From: Cherax quadricarinatus
Lineage: Eukaryota > Arthropoda > Malacostraca > Decapoda > Parastacidae
Reading direction: 5' to 3'
Length of the DNA: 64,000 nt
NCBI RefSeq assembly: GCF_038502225.1
Contig: NC_091378.1
Span: 1,090,796-1,154,795, forward strand
Below, in pieces: positions 33,801-45,800 of the stretch (its first letter is position 1; every line of letters starts with the position of its first letter). The notes beneath the pieces are model-generated. The model did no database searches. It was not told where the DNA came from and saw only the letters and a list, made by a program, of their open reading frames with translations. The position numbers and the translations under genes are program-made.

Positions 33801-36800
33801 GGAAATGAGTGAGCTACTCAAGTCCCAATATGACTCAGTTTTTAGCAAGTCGCTAACCAGACTGAGAGTCGAAGATCAAAATTAATTTTTTAAGAGAGAG
33901 AGACAAAATTTGGTTAACACAAGCCTATCTGATATTATCCTGACGCCAAATGACTTCGAACAGGCGATAAATGACATGCCCATGCACTCTGCCCCAGGGC
34001 CAGACTCATGGAACTCCATGTTCATCAAGAACTGCAAGAAACCCCTATCACAAGCTTTTACCATCCTATGGAGAAGGAGCATGGACACGGGGGTCGTCCC
34101 ACAGTTACTAAAAACAACAGACATAGCCCCACTCCACAAAAGGGGCAGTAAAGCAATAGCAAAGAACTACAGACCGATAGCACTAGCATCCCATATCATA
34201 AAAATCTTTGAAAGGGTCCTAAGAAGCAAGATCACTACCCAACTAGATACTCATCAATTACACAACCCAGGGCAACATGGGTTTAGAGCAGGTCGCTCCT
34301 GTCTGTCTCAGCTGCTGGATCACTACGACAAGGTCCTAGATGAACTAGAAGACAAAAAGAATGCAGATGTAATATATACAGACTTTGCAAAAGCCTTCAA
34401 CAAGTGTGACCATTGTAGATGAATGGTTCAGAGAACCAACATGTTGTTGAATTAGACACATGTGCAACTCTTGGGTATCTTTATTGAGGAAACGTTTCGC
34501 CACACAGTGGCTTCATCAGTCCATACAAAGGAGAAACTTGAAGCCACTGTGTGGCGAAACGTTTCCTCAATAAAGATACCCAAGAGTTGCACATGTGTCT
34601 AATTCAACAAGTGTGACCAGGCATAATAGCGCACAAAATGTGTGCTAAAGGAATAACAGGAAAAGTTGGTAGAGGGATCTATAATTTCCTCACAAACAGA
34701 ACAAAAAGAGTAGTAGTCAACAGAATAAAGTCTGAGGCGGCTACGGTGAAAAGCTCTGTTCCATAAGGCACAGTACTCGCTCCCATCTTGTTTCTCATCC
34801 TCATATCTGACATAGACAAGGATGTCAGCCACAGCACCGTGTCTTCCTTTGCAGATGACACCCGAACCTGCATAACAGTGTCTTCCATTGCAGACACTGC
34901 AAGGCTCCAGGCGGACATCAACCAAATCTTTCAGTGGGCTGCAGAAAACAATATGAAGTTCAACGATGAGAAATTTCAATTACTCAGATATGGTAAACAT
35001 GAGAAAATTAAAACTTCATCAGAGTACAAAACAAATTCCTTCCACAAAATAGAGCGAAAAACCCACGTCAAAGACCTGGGAGTGATCATGTCGGAGGATC
35101 TCACCTTCAAGGACCATAACATTGTATCAATCACATCTGCTAGAAAAATGACAGGATGGATAATGAGAACCTTCAAAACTAGCGATGCCAAGCCCATGAT
35201 GACACTCTTCAGGTCGCTTGTTCTATCTAGGCTGGAATATTGCTGCACACTAACAGCACCTTTCAAGGCAGGTGAAATTGCTGACCTAGAAAATGTACAG
35301 AGAACCTTCATGGTGCGCACAACGGAGATAAAACACCTCAATTACTGGGAGCGCTTTAAGTTCCTGAACCTGTACTCCCTGGAACGCAGGCGGGAGAGAT
35401 ACATGATTATATACACCTGGAAAATCCTAGAGGGACTAGTACCGAACTTGCACATGAAAATCACCTACACATGAAAAACGAAAGCAAAAGACTCGGCAGA
35501 CGATGCAACATCCCCCCAATGAAAAGCAGGGGTGTCACTAGCACGTTAAGAGACAATACAATAAGTGTCAGGGGCCCGAGACTGTTCAACTGCCTCCCAG
35601 CATACATAAGGGGGATTAAACCATACCCCCGGGGGTATGGTTTGTTTGCAATCGTGTCATTACGATTTCTTGAGTCATAAGGGGGATTATCAACAGACCC
35701 CTGGCAGTCTTCAAGCTGGCACTGGACAAGCACCTAGTCATTACCTGACCAGCCGGGCTGTGGCTTGTACATTAGACTGCGTGCAGCCAGCAGTAACAGC
35801 CTGGTTAATCAGGCTCTGATCCACCAGGAGGCCTGGTCACAGACCGGGCCGTGGGGGCGTTGACCCCCAGAACTCTCTCCAGGTAAACTCCAGGTTAACA
35901 GTACACTCATTACTTTAAAATATTTGGAATCTTAATGTAGGATGAGAGGTGAGTAAACAAGGTAAAACAAATAAACGAGAGAGAAATAACGAGTAAATGA
36001 GAGGAGAGGCACGCGGAGAATGTAAACAAGCAGATAAACGTGCCTGGTTTTGGTTCATAGATGTTCATCTACACCTAACTTCTCATATTTATGTTAATTT
36101 ATTCTACTATGGGGTGAATTTAACATGGTTTATGTTACATAGTGTGTTAATTATATAATTTTGAAAAAATATCATAGATGGATTAATGAAAATGTTTATA
36201 TTAATGTAATATATGACATTTAATGTGCCACAGTGATTATTATTGTGTATTATTATTCTTATTATTATTAACCCTTAAACTGTCCAAACGTAGATCTATG
36301 TTTACGGGCGTAGCGCTCCGACCTTGATTTGAAATCATGTAACAAAACGTAGATCTACTTTTGGAGCGCTACGCAAGTGAACGTAGATCTACGTTTGGAC
36401 AGTCTAAGGGTTAATATGGCATCCTCAAGACTAATAAGATTATCTTTATCTTTAACTCTTCGTGATTTTAATGTGTACCTACACAATGTGTAAGTTTATT
36501 TAGGTACAGATACACATAAGCAATTATTGGCAGAAAGGTGGGCTGGTGCAAGTATGAGTAGTGGGAGGTTGAAGAGGGTTGGAATAGTTTTAAAAATGCA
36601 GTATTAGAATGTGGGGCAGAAGTTTGTGGTTATAGGAGGGTGGGGGCAGGAGGAAAGAGGAGTGATTGGTGGAGAAGTAAAGGGTGTGATAAAAGAGAAA
36701 AATTTAACTTATGAGAGGTTTTTACAAAGCAGAAGTGTTATAAGAAGAGCAGAGTATAAGGAGAGTACAAGAAAGGTGAAGAGAGTGGTGAGAGAGTGCA

Positions 36801-39800
36801 AAAGGAAAGCAGATGATAGAGTGGGAGAGGCAATGTCAAGAAATTTTAATGAAAATAAGAAAAAATTTTGGAGTTAAACAAGTTAAGAAAGCCTAGGGAA
36901 CAATTGGATTTGTCAGTTAAAAACAGAGTAGGAGAGTTAGTAGATGGGGAGATGGCGAGAATACTTTGAGGAACTTTTAAATGTCGACGAAGAAAGGGAG
37001 GCGGTAATTTCATGCACTGGCCAGGGAGGTGTACCATCTTTTAGGAGTGAAGAAGAACAGGATGTAAGTATGGGGGAGGTGCATGGGGCATAACGTAGAA
37101 TGAAAGGGGGTAAAGCAGCTGGAACTGACGGGATCATGACAGAAATGTTAAAAGCAGGGGGGGATATAGTGTTGGAGTGGTTGGTATTTTTGTTTAATGA
37201 ATGTAAGAGAGAGAGGAAGGTACCTAGGGATTGGCAGAGAGCATGTATAGTCCCTTTATATAAAGGGAAGGGGGACAAAAGAGATTGTAAAAATTATAGA
37301 GGAATTAGTTTACTGAGTATACCAGGAAAAGTGTACAGTAGGGTTATAACTGAAAGAATCAGAGGTAAGACAGAATGTAGGATTGCGGATGAGCAAGGAG
37401 GTTTTAGAGTGGGTAGAGGATGTGTAGATCAGGTGTTTACATTGAATCATATATGTGAATAGTATCTAGATAAAGGTAGGGAAGTTTTTATTGCATTTAT
37501 GGATTTAGAAAAGGCATATGATAGAGTGGATAGAGGAGCAATGTGACAGATGTTGCAAGTACAGTGGACCCCCGCTTAACGATCACCTCCCAATGCGACC
37601 AATTATGTAAGTGTATTTATTTAAGTGCGTTTGTACGTGTATGTTTGGGGGGTCTGAAATGGACTAATCTACTTCACAATATTCCTTATGGGAACAAATT
37701 TGGTCAGTACTCGCACCTGAACATACTTTTGGAATGAAAAAATATCGTTAACCAGGGGTCCACTGTATATGGAAAGGTGGTAAGTTACTAAATGCTGTAA
37801 AGAGTTTTTATGAGACAGTGAGGCTCAGGTTAGGGTGTGTAGAAGAGAGGGAGACTACTTCCCGGTAAAAGTAGGTCTTAGACAGGGATGTGTAATGTCA
37901 CCATGGTTGTTTAACCCTTTCAGGGTCCGTCCCGTAGATCTACGGCTTTACGTTCAGGGTCCAAACCGTAGATCTACGCCATGAGCTCAGCTCACTCTGA
38001 TAAACTGTGAGTGGTACATTTGGGCCTAGATATGAGAGAATACATCTATGTGGTATGAGTGCACCACATAAAACAGATCCTGCAGCACACTGTGTATAAT
38101 GAGAGAAAAAAAATGAAATCATGATTTTTCGATTAAAACAGCAACTTTGCAGTGTTTTATCGTATGTTTTTTATAGTTGTATTTGCGATTTCTTGGTCTC
38201 ATTTGATAGAATGGAAGACATATTACAGAAATAGAGATGATTTTGATTGGTTTTAGCACTGGAAATGGCTTGAAACTGAGCTCAAAGTAGCAGAAATGTT
38301 AAATTTTTGCCGATATTCAAGAGTAAACAAACGACCTCACACATCTAATACACATCATCTGGTGGGTCTAATATACATTCACAAATATGGTGATGATATT
38401 TATACAATTATTACAGTATTGCATAACAGTAAATCTTCTATTTTTTGGTGTGAATAAAAATTCATTATGTGAATAAAAAATCAAAATGGAATTTATTTGT
38501 AAAGCCTCAAAACATAACTAATGAACAGAGGAAATGTTAGTTTAGCGCCAGGAATGCTTACATTGTTCATTCTGGACCCTATTTTGAAATTGGAATATTT
38601 TGAACTTTGTGTTAAATTGGCCAAATTAACAATTTCTGATCACTTTATTTTGTAGTTGAAACAGTTGACTTGGCGATTTCTTGTGCTCAATCGATAGAAT
38701 AGAAGTAATACTAGTGAAATAGCTAAGAATTTGGTTGACTGGAATAATGTAATTGGCCTAAAATGGGAGTCAAAGTCGGCAAAATCGCCGATTCGTAAAT
38801 ATCGCTGACACATCAAAATTCGCGAGAGCATAATTTCGTCAATTTTCCACCAAATTTCGTACTTTTTGTTTTATTACCTTCACAAAAAGATTCTCTACCA
38901 TTTCATAAGAAAAAATAACAAATTTTTTTTTTGAAAATTCTTGGACACTGGTGCGTGACTCCAGATTTGGGCCTTGGACCCTGAAAGGGTTAATATATTT
39001 ATAGATTTTTTTTTTTTTTTATTATCACACTGGCCGATTCCCACCAAGGCAGGGTGGCCCGAAAAAGAAAAACTTTCACCATCATTCGCTCCATCACTGT
39101 CTTGCCAGAAGGGTGCTTTACACTACAGTTTTTAAACTGCAACATTAACACCCCTCCTTCAGAGTGCAGGCACTGTACTTCCCATCTCCAGGACTCAAGT
39201 CCGGCCTGCCAGTTTCCCTGAACCCCTTCATATATGTTACTTTGCTCACACTCCAACAGCACGTCAAGTATTAAAAACCATTTGTCTCCATTCACTCCTA
39301 TCAAACACGCTCACGCATGCCTGCTGGAAGTCCAAGCCCCTCGCACACAAAACCTCCTTTATCCCCTCCCTCCTATAGAAGGGGCTGTAAAAGAAATAAA
39401 TGCTAAGGTGTTCGGGAGAGGGGTGGGATTAAATTATGGGGAATCAAATACAAAATGGGAAGTGACACAGTTACTTTTTGCTGATGATACTATGCTAATG
39501 GGTGATTCTAAAGAAAAATTGCAGAGGCTAGTGGACGAATTTGGGTGTGTGTGTGTAAAGGTAGAAAGTTGAAGGTGAACATAGAAAAGAGTAAGGTGAT
39601 GAGGGTACCAAATGATTTAGATAAAGAAAAACTGAATATCAAATTGGGGAAGACGAGTATGGAAGAAGTGAGTGTTTTCAGATATTTGGGAGTTGACGTA
39701 TCAACAGATGGACTTATGAAGGATGAGGTTAATCATAGAACTGATGAGTGAAAAAAGGCGAGTGGTGCATTGAGGTATATGTGGAGACAAAGAACGTTAT

Positions 39801-42800
39801 CTGTGGAGACAAAGAACGTTATCTATGGAGGCAAAGAAGGGAATCTATGAAAGTATAGTGGTACCAACACTCTTATATGGGTGTGAAGCTTGGGTTGTAA
39901 ATGCTGCAGCGAGAAGGCGGTTGGAGGCAGTGGAGATGTCCTGTCTAAGGGCAATGTGTGGTGTAAATATTATGCAGAAAATTCGGAGTGTGGAAATTAG
40001 GAGGTGTGGAGTTAATAAAAGTATTAGTCAGAGGGCTGAAGAGGGGTTGTTGAGGTAGTTTGGTCATTTAGAGAAAATGGATCGAAGTAGAATGACATGG
40101 AGAGCATATAAATCTGTAGCGGAAGGAAGGCGGGGTAGGGGTCATCCTTGAAAGGGTTGGAGGGGGTAAAGGAGGTTGTGTCTGCGAGGGGCTTGGATTT
40201 CCAGCAAGTGTGCACGAGCGTGTTCGATAGGAGTGAATGGAGACGAATGGTATTTGGGACCTAACGAGCTGTTGGAGTGTGAGCAGGGTAATATTTAGTG
40301 AAGGGATTCAGGAAAACCGGTTATTTTATATAGCCGGACTTGAGTCCTGGAAATGGGAAGTACAATGCCTGCACTTTAAAGGAGGGGTTTTGGGATATTG
40401 GCAGTTTGGAGGGATATGTTGTGTATCTTTATACATATACACCTACCATCCGACTTACGACCGAGTTCGGTTCCGAGAAACCGGTCGTAAGTCGAAATGG
40501 TTGTAAGTCGAACTTTACTACTGAATATCAACATAACATTTTTGTAATGATTTTATTTTATTGTTTTATTTTGGTATTTCATGTTTTACTTTACTTTTTA
40601 TGTTGTTAGTACTGTATTTTATACTGTAAGGTTTAGGATAAACACTATGTACAACACAAATAGTTGTTTATTTCCCAGAAATTTGGTATAAAAAACACGG
40701 TCGTAAGACAAGTGGTCATAAGTCGAGCAGGTCGTAAGTCGGATGGTAGGTGTATACTTCTAAACTGTTGTATTCTGAGCACCTCTGCAAAAACAGTGAT
40801 TATGTGTGAGTGAGGTGAAAGTGTTGAATGATGATGAAAGCATTTTCTTTTTGGGGATTTTCTTTCTTTTTGGGTCACCCTGCCTCAGTGGGAGACGGCA
40901 GACTTGTTAAAAAAAAACAAAAAATAAGTACTACAATTATCAGTGTGTATATATAAAATAAGTATACAAGATATGATGTAGGGCGAAATGACAGTAGTTT
41001 GTTGGATTATGTATTGGTAGATAAAAGACTGTTGAGTAGACTTCAGGATGTACATGTTTATAGAGGGGCCACAGATATATCAGATCACTTTCTAGTTGTA
41101 GCTACACTGAGAGTAAAAGGTAGATGGGATACAAGGAGAATAGAAGCATCAGGGAAGAGAGAGGTGAAGGTTTATAAACTAAAAGAGGAGGCAGTTAGGG
41201 TAAGATATAAACAGCTATTGGAGGATAGATGGGCTAATGAGAGCATAGGCAATGGGGTCGAAGAGGTATGGGGTAGGTTTAAAAATGTAGTGTTAGAGTG
41301 TTCAGCAGAAGTTTGTGGTTACAGGAAAGTGGGTGCGGGAGGGAAGAGGAGCGATTGGTGGAATGATGATGTAAAGAGAGTAGTAAGGGAGAAAAAGTTA
41401 GCATATGAGAAGTTTTTACAAAGTAGAAGTGATGCAAGGAGGGAAGAGTATATGGAGAAAAAGAGAGAGGTTAAGAGAGTGGTGAAGCAATGTAAAAAGA
41501 AAGCAAATGAGAGAGTGGGTGAGATGTTATCAACAAATTTTGTTGAAAATAAGAAAAAGTTTTGGAGTGAGATTAACAAGTTAAGAAAGCCTAGAGAACA
41601 AATGGATTTGTCAGTTAAAAATAGGAGAGGAGAGTTATTAAATGGAGAGTTAGAGGTATTGGGAAGATGGAGGGAATATTTTGAGGAATTGTTAAATGTT
41701 GATGAAGATAGGGAAGCTGTGATTTCGTGTATAGGGCAAGGAGGAATAACATCTTGTAGGAGTGAGGAAGAGCCAGTTGTGAGTGTGGGGGAAGTTCGTG
41801 AGGCAGTAGGTAAAATGAAAGGGGGTAAGGCAGCCGGGATTGATGGGATAAAGATAGAAATGTTAAAAGCAGGTGGGGATATAGTTTTGGAGTGGTTGGT
41901 GCAATTATTTAATAAATGTATGGAAGAGGGTAAGGTACCTAGGGATTGGCAGAGAGCATGCATAGTTCCTTTGTATAAAGGCAAAGGGGATAAAAGAGAG
42001 TGCAAAAATTATAGGGGGATAAGTCTGCTGAGTATACCTGGTAAAGTGTATGGTAGAGTTATTATTGAAAGAATTAAGAGTAAGACGGAGAATAGGATAG
42101 CAGATGAACAAGGAGGCTTTAGGAAAGGTAGGGGGTGTGTGGACCAGGTGTTTACAGTGAAACATATAAGTGAACAGTATTTAGATAAGGCTAAAGAGGT
42201 CTTTGTGGCATTTATGGATTTGGAAAAGGCGTATGACAGGGTGGATAGGGGGGCAATGTGGCAGATGTTGCAAGTGTATGGTGTAGGAGGTAGGTTACTG
42301 AAAGCAGTGAAGAGTTTTTACGAGGATAGTGAGGCTCAAGTTAGAGTATGTAGGAAAGAGGGAAATTATTTCCCAGTAAAAGTAGGCCTTAGACAAGGAT
42401 GTGTGATGTCACCGTGGTTGTTTAATATATTTATAGATGGGGTTGTAAGAGAAGTAAATGCGAGGGTCTTGACAAGAGGCGTGGAGTTAAAAGATAAAGA
42501 ATCACACACAAAGTGGGAGTTGTCACAGCTGCTCTTTGCTGATGACACTGTGCTCTTGGGAGATTCTGAAGAGAAGTTGCAGAGATTGGTGGATGAATTT
42601 GGTAGGGTGTGCAAAAGAAGAAAATTAAAGGTGAATACAGGAAAGAGTAAGGTTATGAGGATAACAAAAAGATTAGGTGATGAAAGATTGAATATCAGAT
42701 TGGAGGGAGAGAGTATGGAGGAGGTGAATGTATTCAGATATTTGGGAGTGGACGTGTCAGCGGATGGGTCTATGAAAGATGAGGTGAATCATAGAATTGA

Positions 42801-45800
42801 TGAGGGAAAAAGAGTGAGTGGTGCACTTAGGAGTCTGTGGAGACAAAGAACTTTGTCCTTGGAGGCAAAGAGGGGAATGTATGAGAGTATAGTTTTACCA
42901 ACGCTCTTATATGGGTGTGAAGCATGGGTGATGAATGTTGCAGCGAGGAGAAGGCTGGAGGCAGTGGAGATGTCATGTCTGATGGCAATGTGTGGTGTGA
43001 ATATAATGCAGAGAATTCGTAGTTTGGAAGTTAGGAGGAGGTGCGGGATTACCAAAACTGTTGTCCAGAGGGCTGAGGAAGGGTTGTTGAGGTGGTTCGG
43101 ACATGTAGAGAGAATGGAGCGAAACAGAATGACTTCAAGAGTGTATCAGTCTGTAGTGGAAGGAAGGCGGGGTAGGGGTCGGCCTAGGAAAGGTTGGAGA
43201 GAGGGGGTAAAGGAGGTTTTGTGTGCGAGGGGCTTGGACTTCCAGCAGGTATGCATGAGCGTGTTTGATAGGAGTGAATGGAGACAAATGGTTTTTAATA
43301 CTTGACGTGCTGTTGGAGTGTGAGCAAAGTAACATTTATGAAGGGGTTCAGGGAAACCGGCAGGCCGGACTTGAGTCCTGGAGATGGGAAGTACAGTGCC
43401 TGCACTCTGAAGGAGGGGTGTTAATGTTGCAGTTTAAAAACTGTAGTGTAAAGCACCCTTCTGGCAAGACAGTGATGGAGTGAATGATGGTGAAAGTTTT
43501 TCTTTTTCGGGCCACCCTGCCTTGGTGGGAATCGGCCAGTGTGATAATAATAAAATAAAATATATAAAACATGAAATAACTTTAAAACACTTGAAATTTT
43601 GGAAAGTTTCCAGACATAATGGAAAGACGCGGTGCTCACAGAAAAAGTAAACAAAATGGGTGGGGCGTGGTGACTGTAATAGAAAGTCAGGTGAAAGTAG
43701 CCACATAGCAAGTTTTGGTCATAATTTGAAATATCTGTGTTAGCAGAATGCCATAAGGTGAAACGCCATAAAGCAGGGCCCTACTGTACTTTTGGTTTTC
43801 TTTTCCTGGTCACCCTGCCTTGGTGGGAGATGGCTGACGAGTTCAAAAAAAAAAAAAAAAACATGCATTTAACTAATTATGTCAACTGATCTACTACTGT
43901 AAACAACACAATGCCACATGATCATATGATTATTATTTTGCATCTATCACTTCTTCAGAACAACTTTAATTGACATTATTATGTCAAGAAATAAGCATCA
44001 ACTCACCTGGTCTATAGTCACTTTAGGACACAGAGCCAACAACGTCGTAAAGTACACGGGTGGATTGCATCGACTCCGCAAGCCTGAGATAAGACTTTTA
44101 TAAAGCTGGTTCTGTATGACATGCGAGAACAGGAAGCTACCATACTGCTCTCGAAAGCACACCAGGATGCTCACCAATCTCACCTAGAAAAAGCGATATT
44201 TTAAGCATATTAAACTTTAATACCTTTATATAATCTTAAGATACATGGTAAATACCTCACAGCCTTATTTTAAAATTGAAACATGCCATATCAATTTATG
44301 AAGTCAAATAAACTCATGAGTCAAAAAAAAAATCAATATTTATATACAGTGGAAGTGCCAAGGAAGGTCTGGTAGGCTTCAACCCCCAAAAATTACCTCA
44401 GCCCTCAAAGCTCCCTAAAGAAAACAGTGAATGTTTTCAGATGTACTTGGGAGTTGACGTGTCGGCGGATGGATTTATGAAGGATGAGGTTAATCATAGA
44501 ATTGATGAGGGAAAAAAGGTGAGTGGTGTGTTGAGGTATATGTGGAGTCAAAAAACGTTATCTATGGAGGCAAAGAAGGAAATGTATGAAAGTATAGTAG
44601 TACCAACACTCTTATATGGGTGTGAAGCTTGGGTGGTAAATGCAGCAGCGAGGAGACAGTTGGAGGCAGTGGAGATGTCCTGTTTAAGGGCAATGTGTGG
44701 TGTAAATATTATGCAGAAAATTCGGAGTGTGGAAATTAGGAAAAGGTGTGGAGTTAATAAAAGTATTAGTCAGAGGGCAGAAGAGGGGTTGTTGAGGTGG
44801 TTTGGTCATTTAGAGAGAATGGATCAAAGTAGAATGACATGGAAAGCATATAAATCTATAGGGGAAGGAAGGCGGGGTAGGGGTCGTCCTCGAAAGGGTT
44901 GGAGAGAGGGGGTAAAGGAGGTTTTGTGGGCAAGGGGCTTGGATTTCCAGCAAGCGTGCGTGAGCGTGTTAGATAGGAGTGAATGGAGACGAATGGTACT
45001 TGGGACCTGACGATCTGTTGGAGTGTGAGCAGGGTAATATTTAGTGAAGGGATTCAGGGAAACCGGTTATTTTCATATAGTCGGACTTGAGTCCTGGAAA
45101 TGGGAAGTACAATGCCTGCACTTTAAAGGAGGGGTTTGGGATATTGGCAGTTCGGAGGGATATGTTGTGTATCTTTATATGTGTATGCTTCTAAACTGTT
45201 GTATTCTGAGCACCTCTGCAAAAACAGTGATAATGTGCGAGTGTGGTGAAAGTGTTGAATGATGATGAAAGTATTTTCTTTTTGGGGATTTTCTTTCATT
45301 TTTGGGTCACCCTGCCTTGGTGGGAGATGGCCGACTTGTTGAAAAAAAAAAAAAAAAAAAACATTGCTTCAAAACAAGTTCCTTTCCCACTTACAACTGG
45401 ACACCCACTGGACACCCACCTCTAATCTTTGTCAGTACAGATATTCTGGCTGTGCCCCTGTTTCTATGTTGTAAAAAATAATGTAGTTTACATGTAATAA
45501 AATACTGGTAGGCAAAAAAGAAAGCCACTAGTATGCAAGACATTTTGGGCAAGGAAGTACATATAGGATATTAGCTGCATAGTGCACTACCAAAATCCAC
45601 AGCAATCCATTATACAAGTCATTCTGCAGGCTAATGTTGTATTCATTCCTTAGATATTACATATTTGTGGATATATGCTTTATAAAAAGCTACCGTGGTT
45701 GTTTAATATATTTATAGATAGGGTTGTTATAGGTAGTAGGTTGGTAGACAGCAACCGCCCAGGGAGGTACTACCGTCCTGCCAAGTGAGTGTAAAACGAA

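Larger units (their letters stand above)
33607..35893 (+). pseudogene. CR1/L2-like LINE, 5'-truncated and broken
   Basis: Frames 33553-33885, 33910-34422, 34788-35474 and a C-terminal piece carry the RT in order: APGPDSWNSMFIKN, NYRPIALASHIIKIFERV, GFRAGRSCLSQLLDHYD, DFAKAFNKCDH, SFADDTRTCITV, NNMKFNDEKFQLLRYG, LEYCCTLTAPF and LFNCLPAYIRG. The C-terminus matches the fragments at 1-181 and 53690-53945. The endonuclease is absent. The RT is split by a foldback insertion at 34413-34604 and by stops near 33883 and 35474; a 57-bp insertion lies at 35619-35675. The clade call is by motif recognition and not certain. It sits in the LRR intron between 31659 and 44007. Confidence 0.8.
36533..40912 (+). 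mobile_element. Old RTE-like LINE used as a landing pad for four later insertions
   Basis: RTE coding runs collinearly in segments 36533-37561, 37766-37914, 39375-40439 and 40753-40912. Readable parts include GGKAAGTDGIMTEMLKAGG, GFRVGRGCVDQVF, LLFADDTMLMGDS, FRYLGVDVSTDG, LLYGCEAWVVNAAARR and the tail GGGTCACCCTGCCTCAGTGG. It shares CEAWVVNAAARRRLEAVEM and ISQRAEEGLLR with 44427-45361 and differs from the young family (VMNVAARR, VVQRAEEG). Nested inside are a TA MITE, a TTAA element, a reversed young-RTE 3' fragment and a second TA MITE. A 23-bp tandem duplication is at 39781-39826. Not functional. Confidence 0.85.
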
